Assembly: GCA_027574665.1 (NCBI GenBank) | Contig: CM050658.1 | Coordinates: 23,200,317-23,264,316, forward strand | Direction: 5' to 3' | Source of the DNA: Rhynochetos jubatus | Taxonomy: Eukaryota > Chordata > Aves > Eurypygiformes > Rhynochetidae | Length of the DNA: 64,000 nucleotides | Made by a program: the position numbers and the translations under genes | In this document: positions 27,867 through 40,500 of the stretch, piece by piece | Position numbering within the stretch: the first letter of the stretch is position 1 | How the letters are laid out: every line of letters begins with the position of its first letter | Notes under the pieces: model-generated | What the model was told of the DNA's origin: nothing | Databases searched by the model: none | What the model saw: only the letters and a program-made list of their open reading frames with translations

Positions 27867-27893
27867 AAAAGAAAAAAAAAGAAAAAGAAAAAG
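27867..27893 (+). repeat. A-rich (GAAAAA)n tract
   Basis: Short purine tract with GAAAAA periodicity, just upstream of the CR1 that begins at 27952. Confidence 0.7.
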
Positions 27894-27951
27894 CAAGCCC
27901 TCTAAAGAACAGGGGGACAGCAGGACTTCATTACTTAGTATGTTCTCCAGT

Positions 27952-28143
27952 TATAGAATCACAGAGTGGTTTGGGCTGGAAGGGACCTTAAAGCCCATCC
28001 AGTTCCAACCCCCCTGCCATGGGCAGGGACACCTTCCACTAGAACAGGTTGCTCCAAGTCTCATCCAGCCTGGCCTTGAAGACAGCCAGGGATGGGGCAT
28101 CCACAGCTTCTCTGGGAACCTGTTCCAGTGCCTCACCACCCTC
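27952..28143 (-). mobile_element. CR1 ORF2 C-terminal end and 3' UTR segment
   Basis: On the minus strand this encodes RHWNRFPEKLWMPHP, the last conserved ORF2 segment, followed by the CR1 3' UTR and the tail. It closely matches the corresponding parts of the copies at 33461 and 56009, so the 3' end belongs to that subfamily. Confidence 0.9.
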
Positions 28144-28145
28144 CT

Positions 28146-28850
28146 TCAATACTTGCCATCTTCTTGGGCCCCTCTTCCCTCCAGGGCTTCATCCCATGGG
28201 ACTCTGCCAATCAGTTCCCTGAAGAGGCTAAAGTTTCGTCTGCTGAAGTCCAGGGTAGCGAGCTTGCTGCTCGCCCTCCTCGCCTCCATAAGGATCTCAA
28301 ATGTCACCATTCCATGGTCACTGCAGCCAAGGCTGCCCTTGAGCATCACATTCCCCACCAGCCCCTCCCTGTTGGTGAGGACAAGATCCAGCATGGCACC
28401 CCTCCTCATCAGCTCCTCTATCACTTGGAGAAGGAAGCTGTCATCAATGCATTCCAGGAACCTCCTGGCTTGTGCCCTGCCGTGTCGTTCTTCCAACAGA
28501 TGTCAGGGTGGTTGAAGTCCCCCATGAAGACCAGGGTGTGTGAACATGAGGCTGCTGCTATCTGCCTGCAGAGGGCCTCATCCACTCACTCATCCTGGCC
28601 AGGTGGCCTGTAGCAAACTCCTACTACAGTATCCTCTTTCCTCTACCCTTCCCTTAATCCTGACCCATAAACTCTCGGCCAGCTCCTCATCCAGCCCCAG
28701 ATGGAGTTCCATGCACTCCAGCTGGTCACTGACATAGAGAGCAACCCCCTCTCCACGTCTCCCCTGCCTGTCCTTCCTAAACAGCCTGTACACTTCCATT
28801 CTGACACTCCAGTCATAGGAGCCATCCCACCACATCTCCACAGTCATAGC
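28146..28850 (-). pseudogene. CR1 ORF2 endonuclease domain, broken
   Basis: CR1 ORF2 starts with an APE-type endonuclease that nicks target DNA, followed by a reverse transcriptase. Here the minus strand shows in order: WWDGSYDW and YRLFRKDRQGRRGEGVALYV near 28840-28760; a RPPGQDE block near 28610; the catalytic-type MGDFNHPDICW block near 28495-28530; and GCSDHGMVTFEIL around 28320, which contains the conserved SDH. The pieces are spread over different frames: one shift near 28630, an in-frame stop near 28580, and another shift near 28460. The domain ends at about 28146, and no reverse transcriptase motif follows. Confidence 0.88.
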
Positions 28851-29097
28851 CCCCTATGCATGAGGTCACAGCCCCTCATGCGTGTGCACGCCTCTAACTC
28901 TTGTTTATTGCCCATGCTCCGTGCGTGCCCATGGAGGCATTTAAGATGGGCCCCCGATGGAGTTGGCTTGTGGACTGCAGCATCTAGAATTCCCTTGTTT
29001 TGCTTGCCAGGTGTTCTCCTGGTGACCAGTGATTCTTCTCCAGGCCCTGGGAATCTTTTGGTGTCCCTACTGGTTTTGCCCCCCTCCCCCTTCCAAC

Positions 29098-30208
29098 CTA
29101 GTTTAAAGCCCTGTTGATGAACCCTGCCAATATGTGGGCTAGAATCCTTTTTCCTCTCTGAGACAGCTGGACACCATCTGTCGACAGCCGGCCTGGTGCC
29201 ACAGAAACCTCCCCATGCTCAAGGAGCCCAGAGCTCCACCGTTCACACCAGCCTCTGAGCCAGGCCTTGATCAGGTGTGCTCTCCTGTTTCTCTCAGTGT
29301 TCTTTCCTACTGCCACAGGGATGGAGGAGAACACTACCTGTGCTCCCGATCCTGCAACCGTTCGCCCCAGTGCCCTGAAGTGTCTTTTGATGGCTTTTGG
29401 ATTCCTCTCCTCGAGCTCATCACTGCCCACCTGCATTACCAAGAGGGTAACAGTCAGAGCGCTTTGCCTAACCAGGGAGTTACCTGGTGATGTCCCTAAC
29501 CCAGGCCCCAGGGAGGCAGCAGACTTCCCTGTGGGATGGGTCTGGGCGGCATATCAGGCCCTCTGTTCCCTTCAGAAGGGAATCGCCTACCACAATGACC
29601 CTTCTCCTTTTTTTAACGGAGGCAGTTGTAATGCGTGGGGCTGACAGGGTTGTCCTAGGCAGTTCCCTGAATGGACCTTCCTCTGCAATTGCCTGGTCCT
29701 CGAGTTCCAGAGCCCCATCTCTGTTCTGCAAGCACAAGTGGAAAGGGGAGGGAGTGCAGGAGGGGATGCGCCTGCCTCACCAAGCAGGGACCTGTTTCCA
29801 TTCTGCTCCCTCTGTTAAGTTCCTTCCCTCTGCCCAATGGCAAGAGGATATGGGATCAACCGTGAGCTGTGTGCCCTCCATCTGCTGCCTTTTCCTCCAG
29901 GGTGGTAGGTTTGTGGAGTGAGGACCCCTCTCCTTCTCACACTCCCCCATACTCCTCAGCCTCTCCACTTCCTCCTTCAGGTCTGCCACCATGCCGAGCA
30001 GATCATCAACCTGTTCACACCTCACACAGTGGCTGTCTCTGGCGCTCTCAGGTATGAGGGACAGGCTCAGGCACTCCCTGCAGCCAGAGACCTGGAGAGT
30101 TGCATCCCTGAGCAGGAGCACTGGCTGGATTGCCACGTTCCTCCTAGCAGTGGCTTCCTTCAAGTGGCCACCATAGCTGGGCCCTGCCTGTGCCAACTGC
30201 CGCGCCAT
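29098..30208 (-). pseudogene. CR1 ORF1 (zinc-finger-like, coiled coil, SGNH esterase), broken
   Basis: Minus strand. The likely start is the ATG at 30208 (MARQLAQAG). CREC and CVRC pairs (about residues 48-75) form a zinc-finger-like motif, followed by a leucine/glutamate-rich coiled-coil segment. A TGA at 29777-29779 interrupts the frame. In the same frame after it is the esterase block IVVGDSLLKGTEG (29.6 kb). The rest follows after a frameshift near 29.46 kb and ends with STDGVQLSQRGK and a stop near 29098. ORF1 proteins of CR1 elements carry such an esterase domain. In the last block the expected catalytic His of the D-G-V-H motif is Gln here, which would abolish the triad. Confidence 0.85.
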
Positions 30209-30450
30209 GCCCTGACTGATGAGCCACGTTCTGGATCGCTCGCACTCCCTGGGCAGGGTTTAAATCCCCCTTGGTTGCTCCTGGCACTGTCCCTGAGTGA
30301 CATCAGCCACTCTCACAGCGGCTGCCGGTACCACTCAGGCTACCCAGCTCCTTCTCTGCCCGCGGGGGCCCGGGAACCCCTCTGCTCACCTCAACTGAGA
30401 GCTGAGCCGTGGCAGGAGCTGCTGCCACCACTGCGTCGCAAGCTGACTTG
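30209..30450 (-). promoter_or_regulatory. GC-rich CR1 5' untranslated/promoter region
   Basis: Directly upstream of the ORF1 start on the minus strand lies a GC-rich stretch with several remaining CpGs and a block around 30360-30375 made of G and C only. Its position fits the internal promoter and 5' UTR of a CR1. GC content falls to the local background beyond about 30450, which I take as the 5' boundary; the exact end is uncertain by some tens of bases. Confidence 0.6.
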
Positions 30451-33400
30451 ATGCACATGGATATGGATCCACCAGCCCCACTACAGCCACATAATTTAGC
30501 TCAGGATCCAAGTCCTGGTTCCCACTAGGACTGCAACCTGCCTTCTTGTTTGGCCCTTTGGCAGAGCGAGCAGATGCAGAATTGAAGAACACAGAGTTGG
30601 CTGTAGTTTGTGCAATAACTCTTTCTATATATTCCTTAGAGAGAGATATGGAAGCCCAGTTTATATGCCAAGTAAGACTATTCCCACAGTGACGTTCTCA
30701 GTATTATTTTTACTGCCAACACATTTTGTCTCAGCATTTTCACTTCTTAAAAGACGCATTCATTCCAGAACTCTGCAGCTCCAGGATTTTTAAACATTAG
30801 TATTACACAGCTGAAGATATCACAACAGATGTCATTTGTCCTCCCCGCTACCTTTCTTCACCTCCTTTTGCCCTTGCTTGCTGCACCGAAATGAAGAGTC
30901 TCCCTGCTCCCTTGCTGCAGGGAAGGCCAGGTGACCTCTGGGCATGACTTACCTTTTCAGTTGGCTGCAAAGCCACCCTGTGCCTGCACTCCAACACGTG
31001 CAACCTCATTCCCTTCAGTTTAGGGACACACATTCAAGGCCCCCAGTGTCATCTTTACAGTTCCTTTGCTGCCACTTTGTAGTCTCTTTTTGCTCTGTTA
31101 TGTGCACCATTAATGCAAAACAGGACCTGCTGTTTACTCAAACTAACATAATACATTTAGGTAAAAGCACACTGGTATGAAAAAGTTTTCAAAGGAAACA
31201 AAATGAGCATGGGAGGGGAAAGAGAGCAGGCCGTTAACCAATCATCTCAGACATTTAACAGCAAGTTTTAGCAATGTTCAAAGACAGCGCTTGCTTGGCT
31301 TTGTGCCTTCTGTTCAAAATACAACAATGTGGGTTTATTTGGCTGTTGTCAAATAAGTCTATAAAGAAATTAATTTATTTTTAGCAGTGCTTGAGCTGCT
31401 AGCAAAACTGAAATAATGCCCAATGAGCGGTACTGGCACAAGTAAATAAAACGATATTTGTCTGGCACTCAATACATTAATTGCTTAACCAGGGTTTGCC
31501 TTCTGGATGGTCACCACTCAAAACATGTAATAAATTTAGTATCTTCAAATTTGTAAATCAACACAAGTTTATAGGCAATAGGTGTAGAACTTGGGGAAGA
31601 GCATCCTTTCAGATGCTCATCCACCAACGGCCCATTTTTACACTACTGACATTACAAAAGCTGTAACATTCCACTCATGGAAATAGCTAAGCTCAAAGAT
31701 CAAACATTGATGATACTCCAGAGGCTTCTTTACATGCATATTGAAATGTAAGATTCCTTTTCTTTTACAATAAATCAGCCGTCCCCATTTGAACAGTCAC
31801 TTTACTTTATGAAATGATTTTGATGGATCGCTGCTACCTGGCACAACGAGTTCCCAAACTAACCTCAGTTCACAGAAGGCAGCTCTTCTGGGTAATGATT
31901 CCAGAGTCCCAGCCTAGTCTCCATTGATGACTACTGCAGATGTGGTACTCAGTCACTGCTGAACAGAGGCCAAGGACCGCAGAGATACAATAGGGGAAGC
32001 GCATTTTGTTTGAAAGCACACCTGTACGTTTGCAAGCTGTACAAAGCTTCTGTTCCACAAAGGCTTCTTCAGAGAGACCTCTGCGAGTCCAGATCAACCC
32101 AAGTATCATGCAACTAAAGTGCTTTCAGTACAATTCCCTTTTTTAGAAAATCACCAGCTTTTCAGGTTTTAGTAAAAATTGGGCATGCAGGCATTTGTAT
32201 GGCAGCAAATTTGTCTGCAGAAGCAGAGAGGTGGGGAGGTGGCTGGAGATAGGATATTTTTTCATATTTCAAGTCTGTCTTGCTCATTATATAGATATTT
32301 AAGTTAGGCCACTACCCAGAGGTGTAATTCCTACACAACTACAGCAATATTAACTTTAACTAGCAGCAAGGACATGATTCCCATGGCAACATCAGCACAA
32401 AATGTACCAGTTCTACCAAAAGCATAGTCTTTCCTGGGGCAACTAAAGCCTTTTCTTCTGTATCTTCATTGTTACAATTATTTGAGCTCTAATGAGAAGA
32501 GTTAGGAGGTAGGCCCATCAGTGGTGGATTTTTTTTTTTTAGCCTGAAACAGAGAAATATATAAGCTTCTTCGAAAGAATTACAAATATCCAAACACAAT
32601 TAAACTTAATAGCATAATAAATCCCATTATATGGGCTCTAGAGGACATCTGGCTTTCGTTACTTTTGTACAGAAAGGTGGACACTGTACGGATTTACACC
32701 TTATTAGGGCCATCTTTCATCTTGTTCTGGTGAGAGGGCTGAAGATAGGGAAACTGTACTCCTAGCCCCTAGTTCAAAAGCAGCAGTTGGTTGAATGTGA
32801 TACAGACCTGGCTGCGTATGCTGCATCAAGTCTGGATGCCAATATTTTCTGTGAATGCGCCTTGAACTGCAAAGATAGTTTCCCCTTCCTGCAAACATCC
32901 CTTCAGCATTTGTTGTAACACGCTCCCTAGGAAGGTAAAAGGGATAGAGATATCTTCACCGCAATGCTAATTCTGGCAGGCAGCAATTCCTCTGTAGAAG
33001 GAGCTGAGCTGCAGCTGTGAGCCAGCAGTCAGGTCATCCCGCCTGACAAAAAATAAGCAATCCATGTGATTCGTCACTGGGCTATTTTTGTTTCAGCTAG
33101 TTGCACCAAATTTCACAGGGCTGAATGTCCTATGCCTTGTGCTCATTTAACTACTAAGTTCCACTGAGTCTGCCTCCGCCGGGTTAGCCATATGGTACTT
33201 TTATCTGGCATACAGTTTTGGTTTCAGTATCCTCAGGGTGAACTGCACAGTTAATGTACCAGTGCTCTTGCAAATTCAGCATTCAGCTTGTCCAAAGCAA
33301 ATATTAATGCAGTATAACTAAAAATCATCCTATTCCGTACTGCTGTTACCCAAACTTCTTAATCTTTGAATTCACCAAGAAAATCCCCAAAATGACCAGT

Positions 33401-33460
33401 TATTACTGAAGGAACAGAGTCTTCGAGTTACTACTGCTCTGAATATCGGTAAAGCACTAA
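30451..33460. other. Unique non-coding sequence
   Basis: No repeat family or gene recognised. Frames are at most about 80 codons and show no family motif. Confidence 0.6.
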
Positions 33461-33595
33461 TCATAGAATCACAGAATGGTTTGGGTTGGAAGGGACCTTA
33501 AAGATCATCCAGTTCCAACCCCCCTGCCATGCGCAAGGACACCCTCCACTAGACCAGGTTGCTCCGAGCCTCATCCAGGCAGCCAGGGATAGGTC
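33461..33595 (-). mobile_element. CR1 LINE 3' end, minus strand
   Basis: Starts with TCATAGAATCACAGAATGGT and continues through the conserved CR1 3' UTR. It then loses similarity at about 33595 after a small internal deletion near 33578, where TCATCC is followed directly by AGGCAGCCAGGGAT. The first 100 bases are nearly the same as those at 56009, indicating the same subfamily. Confidence 0.92.
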
Positions 33596-35056
33596 TAGGG
33601 GCTCTTCTCTTAAGTAAACATCATTATGTAACTTGACTACTACAGGAGCTTTGTTATTAGATTGTGCGGGACCAAAGCAACTGTTTGTTGTCTAAGACAA
33701 CTTTAGGTCAGCCACAACACTACAGCAAGACTTGTTTACAATATTCACAGGTTTTCAGAATGCAAAATCAGAACAGCACAGGTCCTAAAACACTGTCCTA
33801 CTTATGCCAACCACATCATTCAAAGACACTCCTGGAAGAAGTCTAACTCACCCTGAAATTTGACGTGAGAAAGTTAAATCTTTGGCAGTAATACCAAAGT
33901 TAACTCAAAACAAATTCCTGTAAAAAGCCTTATTTTAGTACCTCAAAATCCATGCTACCTATCAGTCCCAACTAATGCATTTTCCCTATCTCATCTGTAA
34001 CACAACATGTATTTAAGACTTTGCTTTTTGCTGTGGAGAGACCACAGTAAATTTAGGTCTTGTTCCAGCAAGATAGAACTCTTCCTACTTGCATTAGTGT
34101 TCTAGTTTACTTCAGCAGGCTCAAAAGCTTTAGACAGCAAATAAGGTTCCTGCCATTACTCAATATTTCGCTGTACATAGAAAGAGCTGAGGGGGGCTTA
34201 TGTTACAAGCTTCAAGCGTACAGACTTTGAACATGATGAATTCTATTTAGAAAATATAATTAAGTCATGACAAAACTTAATCGACTGATAGATAATTTTG
34301 ACCCAATTTACTTTTTCCACTGTCAGGCATAGCTTATATTTATCTATCTTCAATGGCTCAGTAGTTTTGGGGTTTTTTTCCTATCCACAGACCAGCTCTA
34401 ACTGGTCTCCATCCTTTCACAGAGAGCACTGCAGATTCAAGTCATGTCTAGGACAGAGAGCAATTTTCCCGCATGCACTCATTTTCACTCATTTCAATAT
34501 GACAGATGTATTAGAAGTACAAAGAGCAAGAATACCACTGTTCAGTTAAAACAGGTTAATACCACAACTCTTTACAGTGGTACCACAGACTACTTCTTCT
34601 ATCATTTACTAGGCAATGTTTACTTCCTGGGATGGAAGTTTCCACGTGGAAGTGTTGAACCTGTTCACTTTATCTCTTAGTAATTAGTGGAAGGTTAAAA
34701 GGCAATTACTGGACATAATTAGTTTCAGTTCCATGTTCTAAGAGAATACTCAATTTACAGCGAATCTTTAAACTGCAATATATCAGACATCATTATAGAT
34801 AAATTCCATTTCTCAAATCTTACACAGTTTTAGATAACAGAGACCAAGATACAGAGAGGAGACTTCAGTTAGAATTTTATGCACAAAGAAGTAATATGGT
34901 ATAAAAATGTCAACAGTTCATAGACAGAGTAGGAAGCTTTGTCTCCCCTTTTTAACAGTCACTTGAAAACTGATAGCCTGGAAGCATTCTGTGTTCTCAA
35001 GTAAGGCACATTTAATAAGAGTACCAGTTGCCTGCACCAGCAGGTACTTGCGTACT

Positions 35057-35084
35057 ATGCATCTACTTTTGCTTGTAGATGCAT
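35057..35084. repeat. Inverted repeat, 10-bp perfect arms
   Basis: ATGCATCTAC at 35057-35066 is the exact reverse complement of 35075-35084, with an 8-base loop. It could form a small stem-loop; nothing else suggests function. Confidence 0.75.
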
Positions 35085-35270
35085 TGACATAACAGTGAAG
35101 ACAATTTATCTTGATCTGTCCTAAATATATTTTGAAAAATTAAGTGAACATATGGGACAGTATGGCAAGTGAGATATTCAAGCCAGCCAACATAGGTAAA
35201 GGACAGGAAAAATTTGTTTGTACAGGAAAAATTAAAGAATCAAGTGCATTTTCCTACGTGGTAAAACTTT

Positions 35271-35346
35271 GCTTCTTACCATATTAGTTGTGTCTTACAA
35301 AAGGTGCTGCTTCTTAACATATTAGTTGTGCCTTACAGAAGGTGAT
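35271..35346 (+). repeat. Tandem duplication of a 38-bp unit
   Basis: 35271-35308 and 35309-35346 are adjacent direct copies that match at 34 of 38 positions. The divergence suggests an old local duplication. The unit is not part of a recognised repeat family. Confidence 0.9.
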
Positions 35347-37155
35347 ACCTAAAGAAAAGAAAAATACCTACGTAACACTGTTCACATAGTGTTCCGCAGA
35401 TCACCACACACTTGTGGAAAGTGTGAATTCCTCTATCAGCATTGCTCGGCTCTGTGGTAAGAGCCTTTAAGAAAGGGTATACTGCAGAAGACAATGTCAG
35501 ATAATCTAAGTACGTTCACAACCCAACATTCTAAACAAAGACTGGTTTTCTATTTTACTAAATATAACTACAACTGGGAAAGTTACACAAATGTTACTGC
35601 TAATTGCTTCAGAAAATTACACAGGCACTGAAACACTAATATTTTGATGCTGTTTCTCAAATTACGACAGCAACTTGAAAAGCCAGGAAAAATAAACCAA
35701 GCAAACAAGTAACTTGCTTTCTCTTGTTCTGTATCACCTACAGAAGCAGCAGCTACAGCGCCGAAAACAAGCAATACCAATAACCACAACTGAAAGTGTA
35801 TATTAATACTGCATTATCTTTTTTTGTTTTAACTGGCCATTTGCACATCTGAGATAAACCACTGAAGGGAGCCTTGCTCTCCTCCTTATTGCTGTCTTCA
35901 CTCGAGCAACTACTAAGGTAAGATCTTATTACCAAAAAAAATTAAGTTCCGTACCATTCTGTATGTCAGGTTTACCAAGCCGGCGTACACAGCTACTCAA
36001 TTCAGTCACCGGGAGTAGTAGCAGAAGGAACTAGTGAAGCATTACTAGAACTGCTTTTTTTAATGGACTAGTAGAGCCTCAAGAAAGTGGTTACCAAGTC
36101 TGGGTTATGTTTCCTTAAGCTACTTCTGATTTGTACGAAGAGATAAGAACATTGAAATAGATGCTTATGAAAAGATACTGTCCAATTTTTAAATATGTCT
36201 CAATGACTTAAATATACATATATTCTTTAATTCCCCAACCCTTTTACAAAGTTTTACCATATAGCACTTAGAAAGCAACTCCAAGCCATTCCAAGTCAAA
36301 TTCAATTCCAAGAATCTACAGCACGATTTGCTTCATCTCCTTCCACATCTGTTACAAGTACTTACAGCAAACAGAAAGGAAAGGATGTGGCAGATTCCTG
36401 TAAGCAGATGAAAAAACATGATGTATACTTTTTGTGACTTCCACAGAGTGTAAATATAATAGTTTGAATGCTTATTTTCTGTACTCTTCAAGAAAGATAG
36501 TCTTGTGATACACACCTACAGTATTATTAAGTTTGATGATTGCATTCCTGACATTCAAACTTCCTGCTTATAAAAGACTAGAAGCGCATTTGTTTGTAGT
36601 AAGCTAAATCACAGAGCTGCTTAGTTGGCTAAGACATGAAGAGATGACTGCATGGAACTGCTTTCAGATCGTATGAATAATCTGATTCACAGACAACTAA
36701 CTCAATGGAATTAACGCATACCACTAGTGACAAGGGCCAATTTCGTTAGTCAACCATGGCAAGGTTAGTGCAGGTCACTACACTGATGTTTGCTGATGAT
36801 TTCTGCTTTCAATTAAATGTGCATAAATGAATCCAACATATACCAGCGTCTTGTTAAATTCAAACATTTATAATAGCACTTAATTGCTTTTACCCTAAAG
36901 AGAAACCAGTTAGAGGACTGCATTCATCACGATTTGTCATGTAGTCACATGATACTATAAAACTCATTTTTAAAAAAATGAGATACAAGATACTGTATTA
37001 TTTTAAGTGTTGATCTCAAATTCACAGTATTTAAACATCCATTTCTGCATTCATGCAAGCAGTAATAAGAACAAATGAATACCTAGCTAGTAGATTACAT
37101 CCCTCTTACACACCTTCTTGTATTTATCTTCTATTTGCTGTTCAATTGCCATATT

Positions 37156-37226
37156 AAAAAAAAACAAACCCAAAACCACAAAAAAAACCCAAACCAAACC
37201 AAAACCAAAACACCCCAACAAACCAC
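37156..37226. repeat. A/C-rich low-complexity tract
   Basis: Imperfect AAACC, AAAACC and CAAA units, the complement type of the T/G-rich tract at 27141. It behaves as simple sequence; no telomere repeat (TTAGGG) is present. Confidence 0.8.
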
Positions 37227-37579
37227 AGGTTGCTCAGAGGTAAAGAAAGCCAGAAAAAACACATCCCAGAGACAGAAGAGACTGCAGATTTCACTGTGAC
37301 TAGAAGTCCAAAATCCAGCTAGGAGTGCAAGGAGTATATGTAGAAGGGGTTAAGTCATATTTCTGCCTTTTTGATCTCCAACTTCTAAATAAAAAGTCAA
37401 AAATTCTATTTTTATTCTAAAAACATCTGACTGAGCTTGAATATACTTTCTCTGTGAAAAATAGTGTAAAGGGAACTTTGTCAAGACAGAGCCAGTAGAA
37501 GCTGACTGGATCTGGAGTCTGCACAGACAACACAAAGATTCAACCACACTTTCTCAGCTAAGATGCTTCCAAGAGATAC

Positions 37580-37596
37580 AAAAAAAAAAAAAAAAA
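37580..37596 (+). repeat. Poly(A) run, 17 nt
   Basis: Uninterrupted A run. No retroposed gene copy is recognisable upstream of it. Confidence 0.9.
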
Positions 37597-40500
37597 GGGT
37601 GTTGTTCGAGATGTTTTCTGACATAACTCAGTCAACAGTGCTTTTATACAGATATATCTACAAAAGGGAAAAGCTTGAAGAATGTACGTTAATACTTGGA
37701 GGATAACTCAAATTATGGCATAAAGCATAAATACAGCATTAGCAAAGACAGTTGCATAAAAATCCATCACTTAGTGAGGAAAATACTTTCAATATCTAAT
37801 TCCTAACTTTCCATTTCTGATTTTGTTTTTCACCTCATTGATTTTTTTCCCACTAATCACTGCAGCATATTCTAATGGAAAGATGTAAACACTTTCTCTA
37901 AACATGATACATTCATACGGCTAGGAATAAGAACAAAAAATACTACTTTGTTCAGTGAAAACAAATCTCCACAACTCGGGCTTGCATACAGGAGGTCCCA
38001 CACACATGCCTCTACAGCAAGCTCCCAGTAACACTTAGCTGATCCTTAATTCTGGTTTTCAAGACTACATGAAAGACCTGAAGTGCTTCAGACATGTGCC
38101 AGGCAAAACTGTGATGCCTTCTGAGTTCAGTGCATTCAAGATTTCATACAGGAGTAGTATCAACTTGATGAAGATTGGGTTTTGGTGAGTAAGGGATTAG
38201 TTAAGATCCCAAAGCTATTCTCACACTGTCATAGATCTTGTGGTTTGGCCATCAAGTCATTGTTCCAAGCATTGTGTGTTCTGCATGGCTTAATCTCCTG
38301 AAAAGGTTTTTCTGACTAGTGTTAGAAGTTTCAAAACATTTAGTTTGACTGGCTTTGTTAATACCAAATTATCACAAGTGCAAATGCATAAACTCAGAAG
38401 GACTCATAAAAATTTTCGTTCTAAAAGAGTTTCTCTGTACAGAGATGCTGTGAAGTATGCTACTGGAGTGTTTTAAGAAAAATTAGGAAGTGAATATTTG
38501 TCACAATAGAAAATCATCATTTATAGCTCTGGGGGGAAAAAAACAGAAACAGAAAGCCACCCCACAACCAAAAGCACCGACCCCAAACTTCAGTCTGGAT
38601 GCTTTTCTATCGAAACAAGCTGTCAGTAGCTTAGGATAAAATGTTATCAATCCTGCACCCCAAAAAGGTGTAAAGAGCAAAAAAATTCCTACCTTTACAG
38701 AGGAAGATAAATTTTGCATTTCTGTGGCAGACTGATTTATCATTTGTGCTACATTAATTCATGGATGAATTTGTAGTATTACATAACTACAAATTAATAG
38801 TAGTTACAGACCAATTAAAAATAAGCTGAGCTTTGAAGTCCTCAATTACAGGCAGCGCTTTCACATTACCTCGTTATGGAAGTATGCTAGACAACCACAA
38901 ACACTAGCACACGTGCTCAGATGTATATTCTCATGCTCTCAGAATTATACTGCATGAAAGCAGTACTGACTGCTGGGAGGGTAAGAGTACCGCCTTTTAA
39001 ACATGGAAGCCTAAATTTATACACCCAGTTGTCTTTTTCAGAAGGGAATGAGAAGGAAACTCTAATATTTTCAGTTCTTCAGGTTCACATTTAAGATGAA
39101 TACTCGTGCAGCAGTCATGATACAAGCCATGTATTTCATAGCTGGCATGATAAAAACCTGAACAAATCCAGAAGTCGTCTGGGACAAAGTCTTCTCAAAA
39201 AAAAAAATTAGTTTGGCAAACTGTTCCAAGAAGCAGGTGTTCTGTACGTGTTTCTATGTCACAGCATTGCTGGGACTTCTCTATGGACAGGCAGAGATGT
39301 CCTAAAATCAAATTATTAGTCTTTTCAACTGTGAAGTGTTGTTAATAATGATCAGAAAGCATGTGAAATGTAAAGAGCATTTTAACCTATGCACAGTGAA
39401 GCCACAGCAGGTTAGTTTCTAAAGCTGTTGCTCATTTCTCATACTTGCCATGCAGAAATCTTGCTATTTTTACCCTACATGAACTACTTCAGCTCTTTCA
39501 GTCATGCAAACTACTCACCTACCTAGGAACTAGCCAGTCACCACCATGTTGTTTGGCTCCACTGTATTTATTGCGCTTTTCCACTGTTGTACACAGGCTA
39601 TTTATTAGCAGACAATAGAATAAATCTGCTCTTGAACTTTCCATGCTATAGCAATGATTTTATGCCAGTTACATAAGTTACACTGCAACACCACTTTTTT
39701 ATTCACCAGGGCAAAAAGCTTACCCTCATGCAACACAGTAAAACTTACAAAGTAGCAGAACTATGTGTATAAGAGCAGTGTCAGTCAAAGGACAGCAAAA
39801 ATCTGTTCATTTTCATTATCCTACATGCTACAGAAATTACATCCTCAAACACTATAGCAAATACTGTCTTGTAAACCCATTTCTACTCCATCATCACTGG
39901 GTTTACTTTTTCCACTCACACGAATTGCAGATACATGATCCACTGTGCAATTCTGAAGCACATTTGGAAGCTCATTCTTGAAATGCTAGTTTGAGACTAA
40001 TCTTCACACTGTTGGGAAACCATCGCGACCACTTCACCAGGTGTGTTTTTGCTCCCACACCTGTTTGAACGGCAGCAGAGGAGGAAACCAGAGACAAATT
40101 CTACAAACTGTTCACTACAAATCTGACACAAAAGGCTTGAGAAACACAGCAAACGGTTTCCTGCTCCACATATGCCCCAAGCCAAGTGCCTAAAGCATCA
40201 CATGGCAAGCGTCACATCTACAAACTCTTACGCAAGTTATTCACAGAATGCACAGAAAACTATGTCCTGAAAACAGTTAACAGAAAAAAGTACATCGTAT
40301 GCCACCCCAACATGTGTACGCTTCCCATGTGCCCCAAAAGACACGACATACTGCTCCTCTCTGCCAAAAACACATGTTTAAATTGGATTGATATTCTTTT
40401 TATGGAGTTATTTACTCAATTGATCTAGCTCAGTAAAATAGGGCAGTAAAATAGTTTTAGATTTTAATCAAGTATTATTATACGAAGCAAAAAACATCCA

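Larger units (their letters stand above)
21825..27951. other. Unique non-coding sequence
   Basis: No repeat family or gene recognised. Open frames are short. The only structured parts are GT-rich and A-rich simple tracts near the right end, listed separately. Confidence 0.6.
27952..30450 (-). mobile_element. Large CR1 LINE with internal deletion of the reverse transcriptase
   Basis: The left end is the CR1 3' tail (TATAGAATCACAGAGTGGTT and the following conserved 3' UTR). Reading on the minus strand from about 30450, the order is a GC-rich 5' region, a broken ORF1, the beginning of ORF2 with the endonuclease domain, and then, at about 28143, a direct jump to the last roughly 190 bases of CR1. 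The reverse transcriptase domain and most of the rest of ORF2 are missing. Frameshifts and stops in both ORFs make it inactive. It is the longest CR1 in the window and the only one that reaches the 5' region. Confidence 0.92.

Noticed and set aside
27940-28737. Long plus-strand open frames (up to 191 codons) across the CR1
   Set aside because: They run antisense to recognisable CR1 ORF2 endonuclease and 3' UTR sequence; GC-rich antisense repeat DNA gives long frames without coding function.
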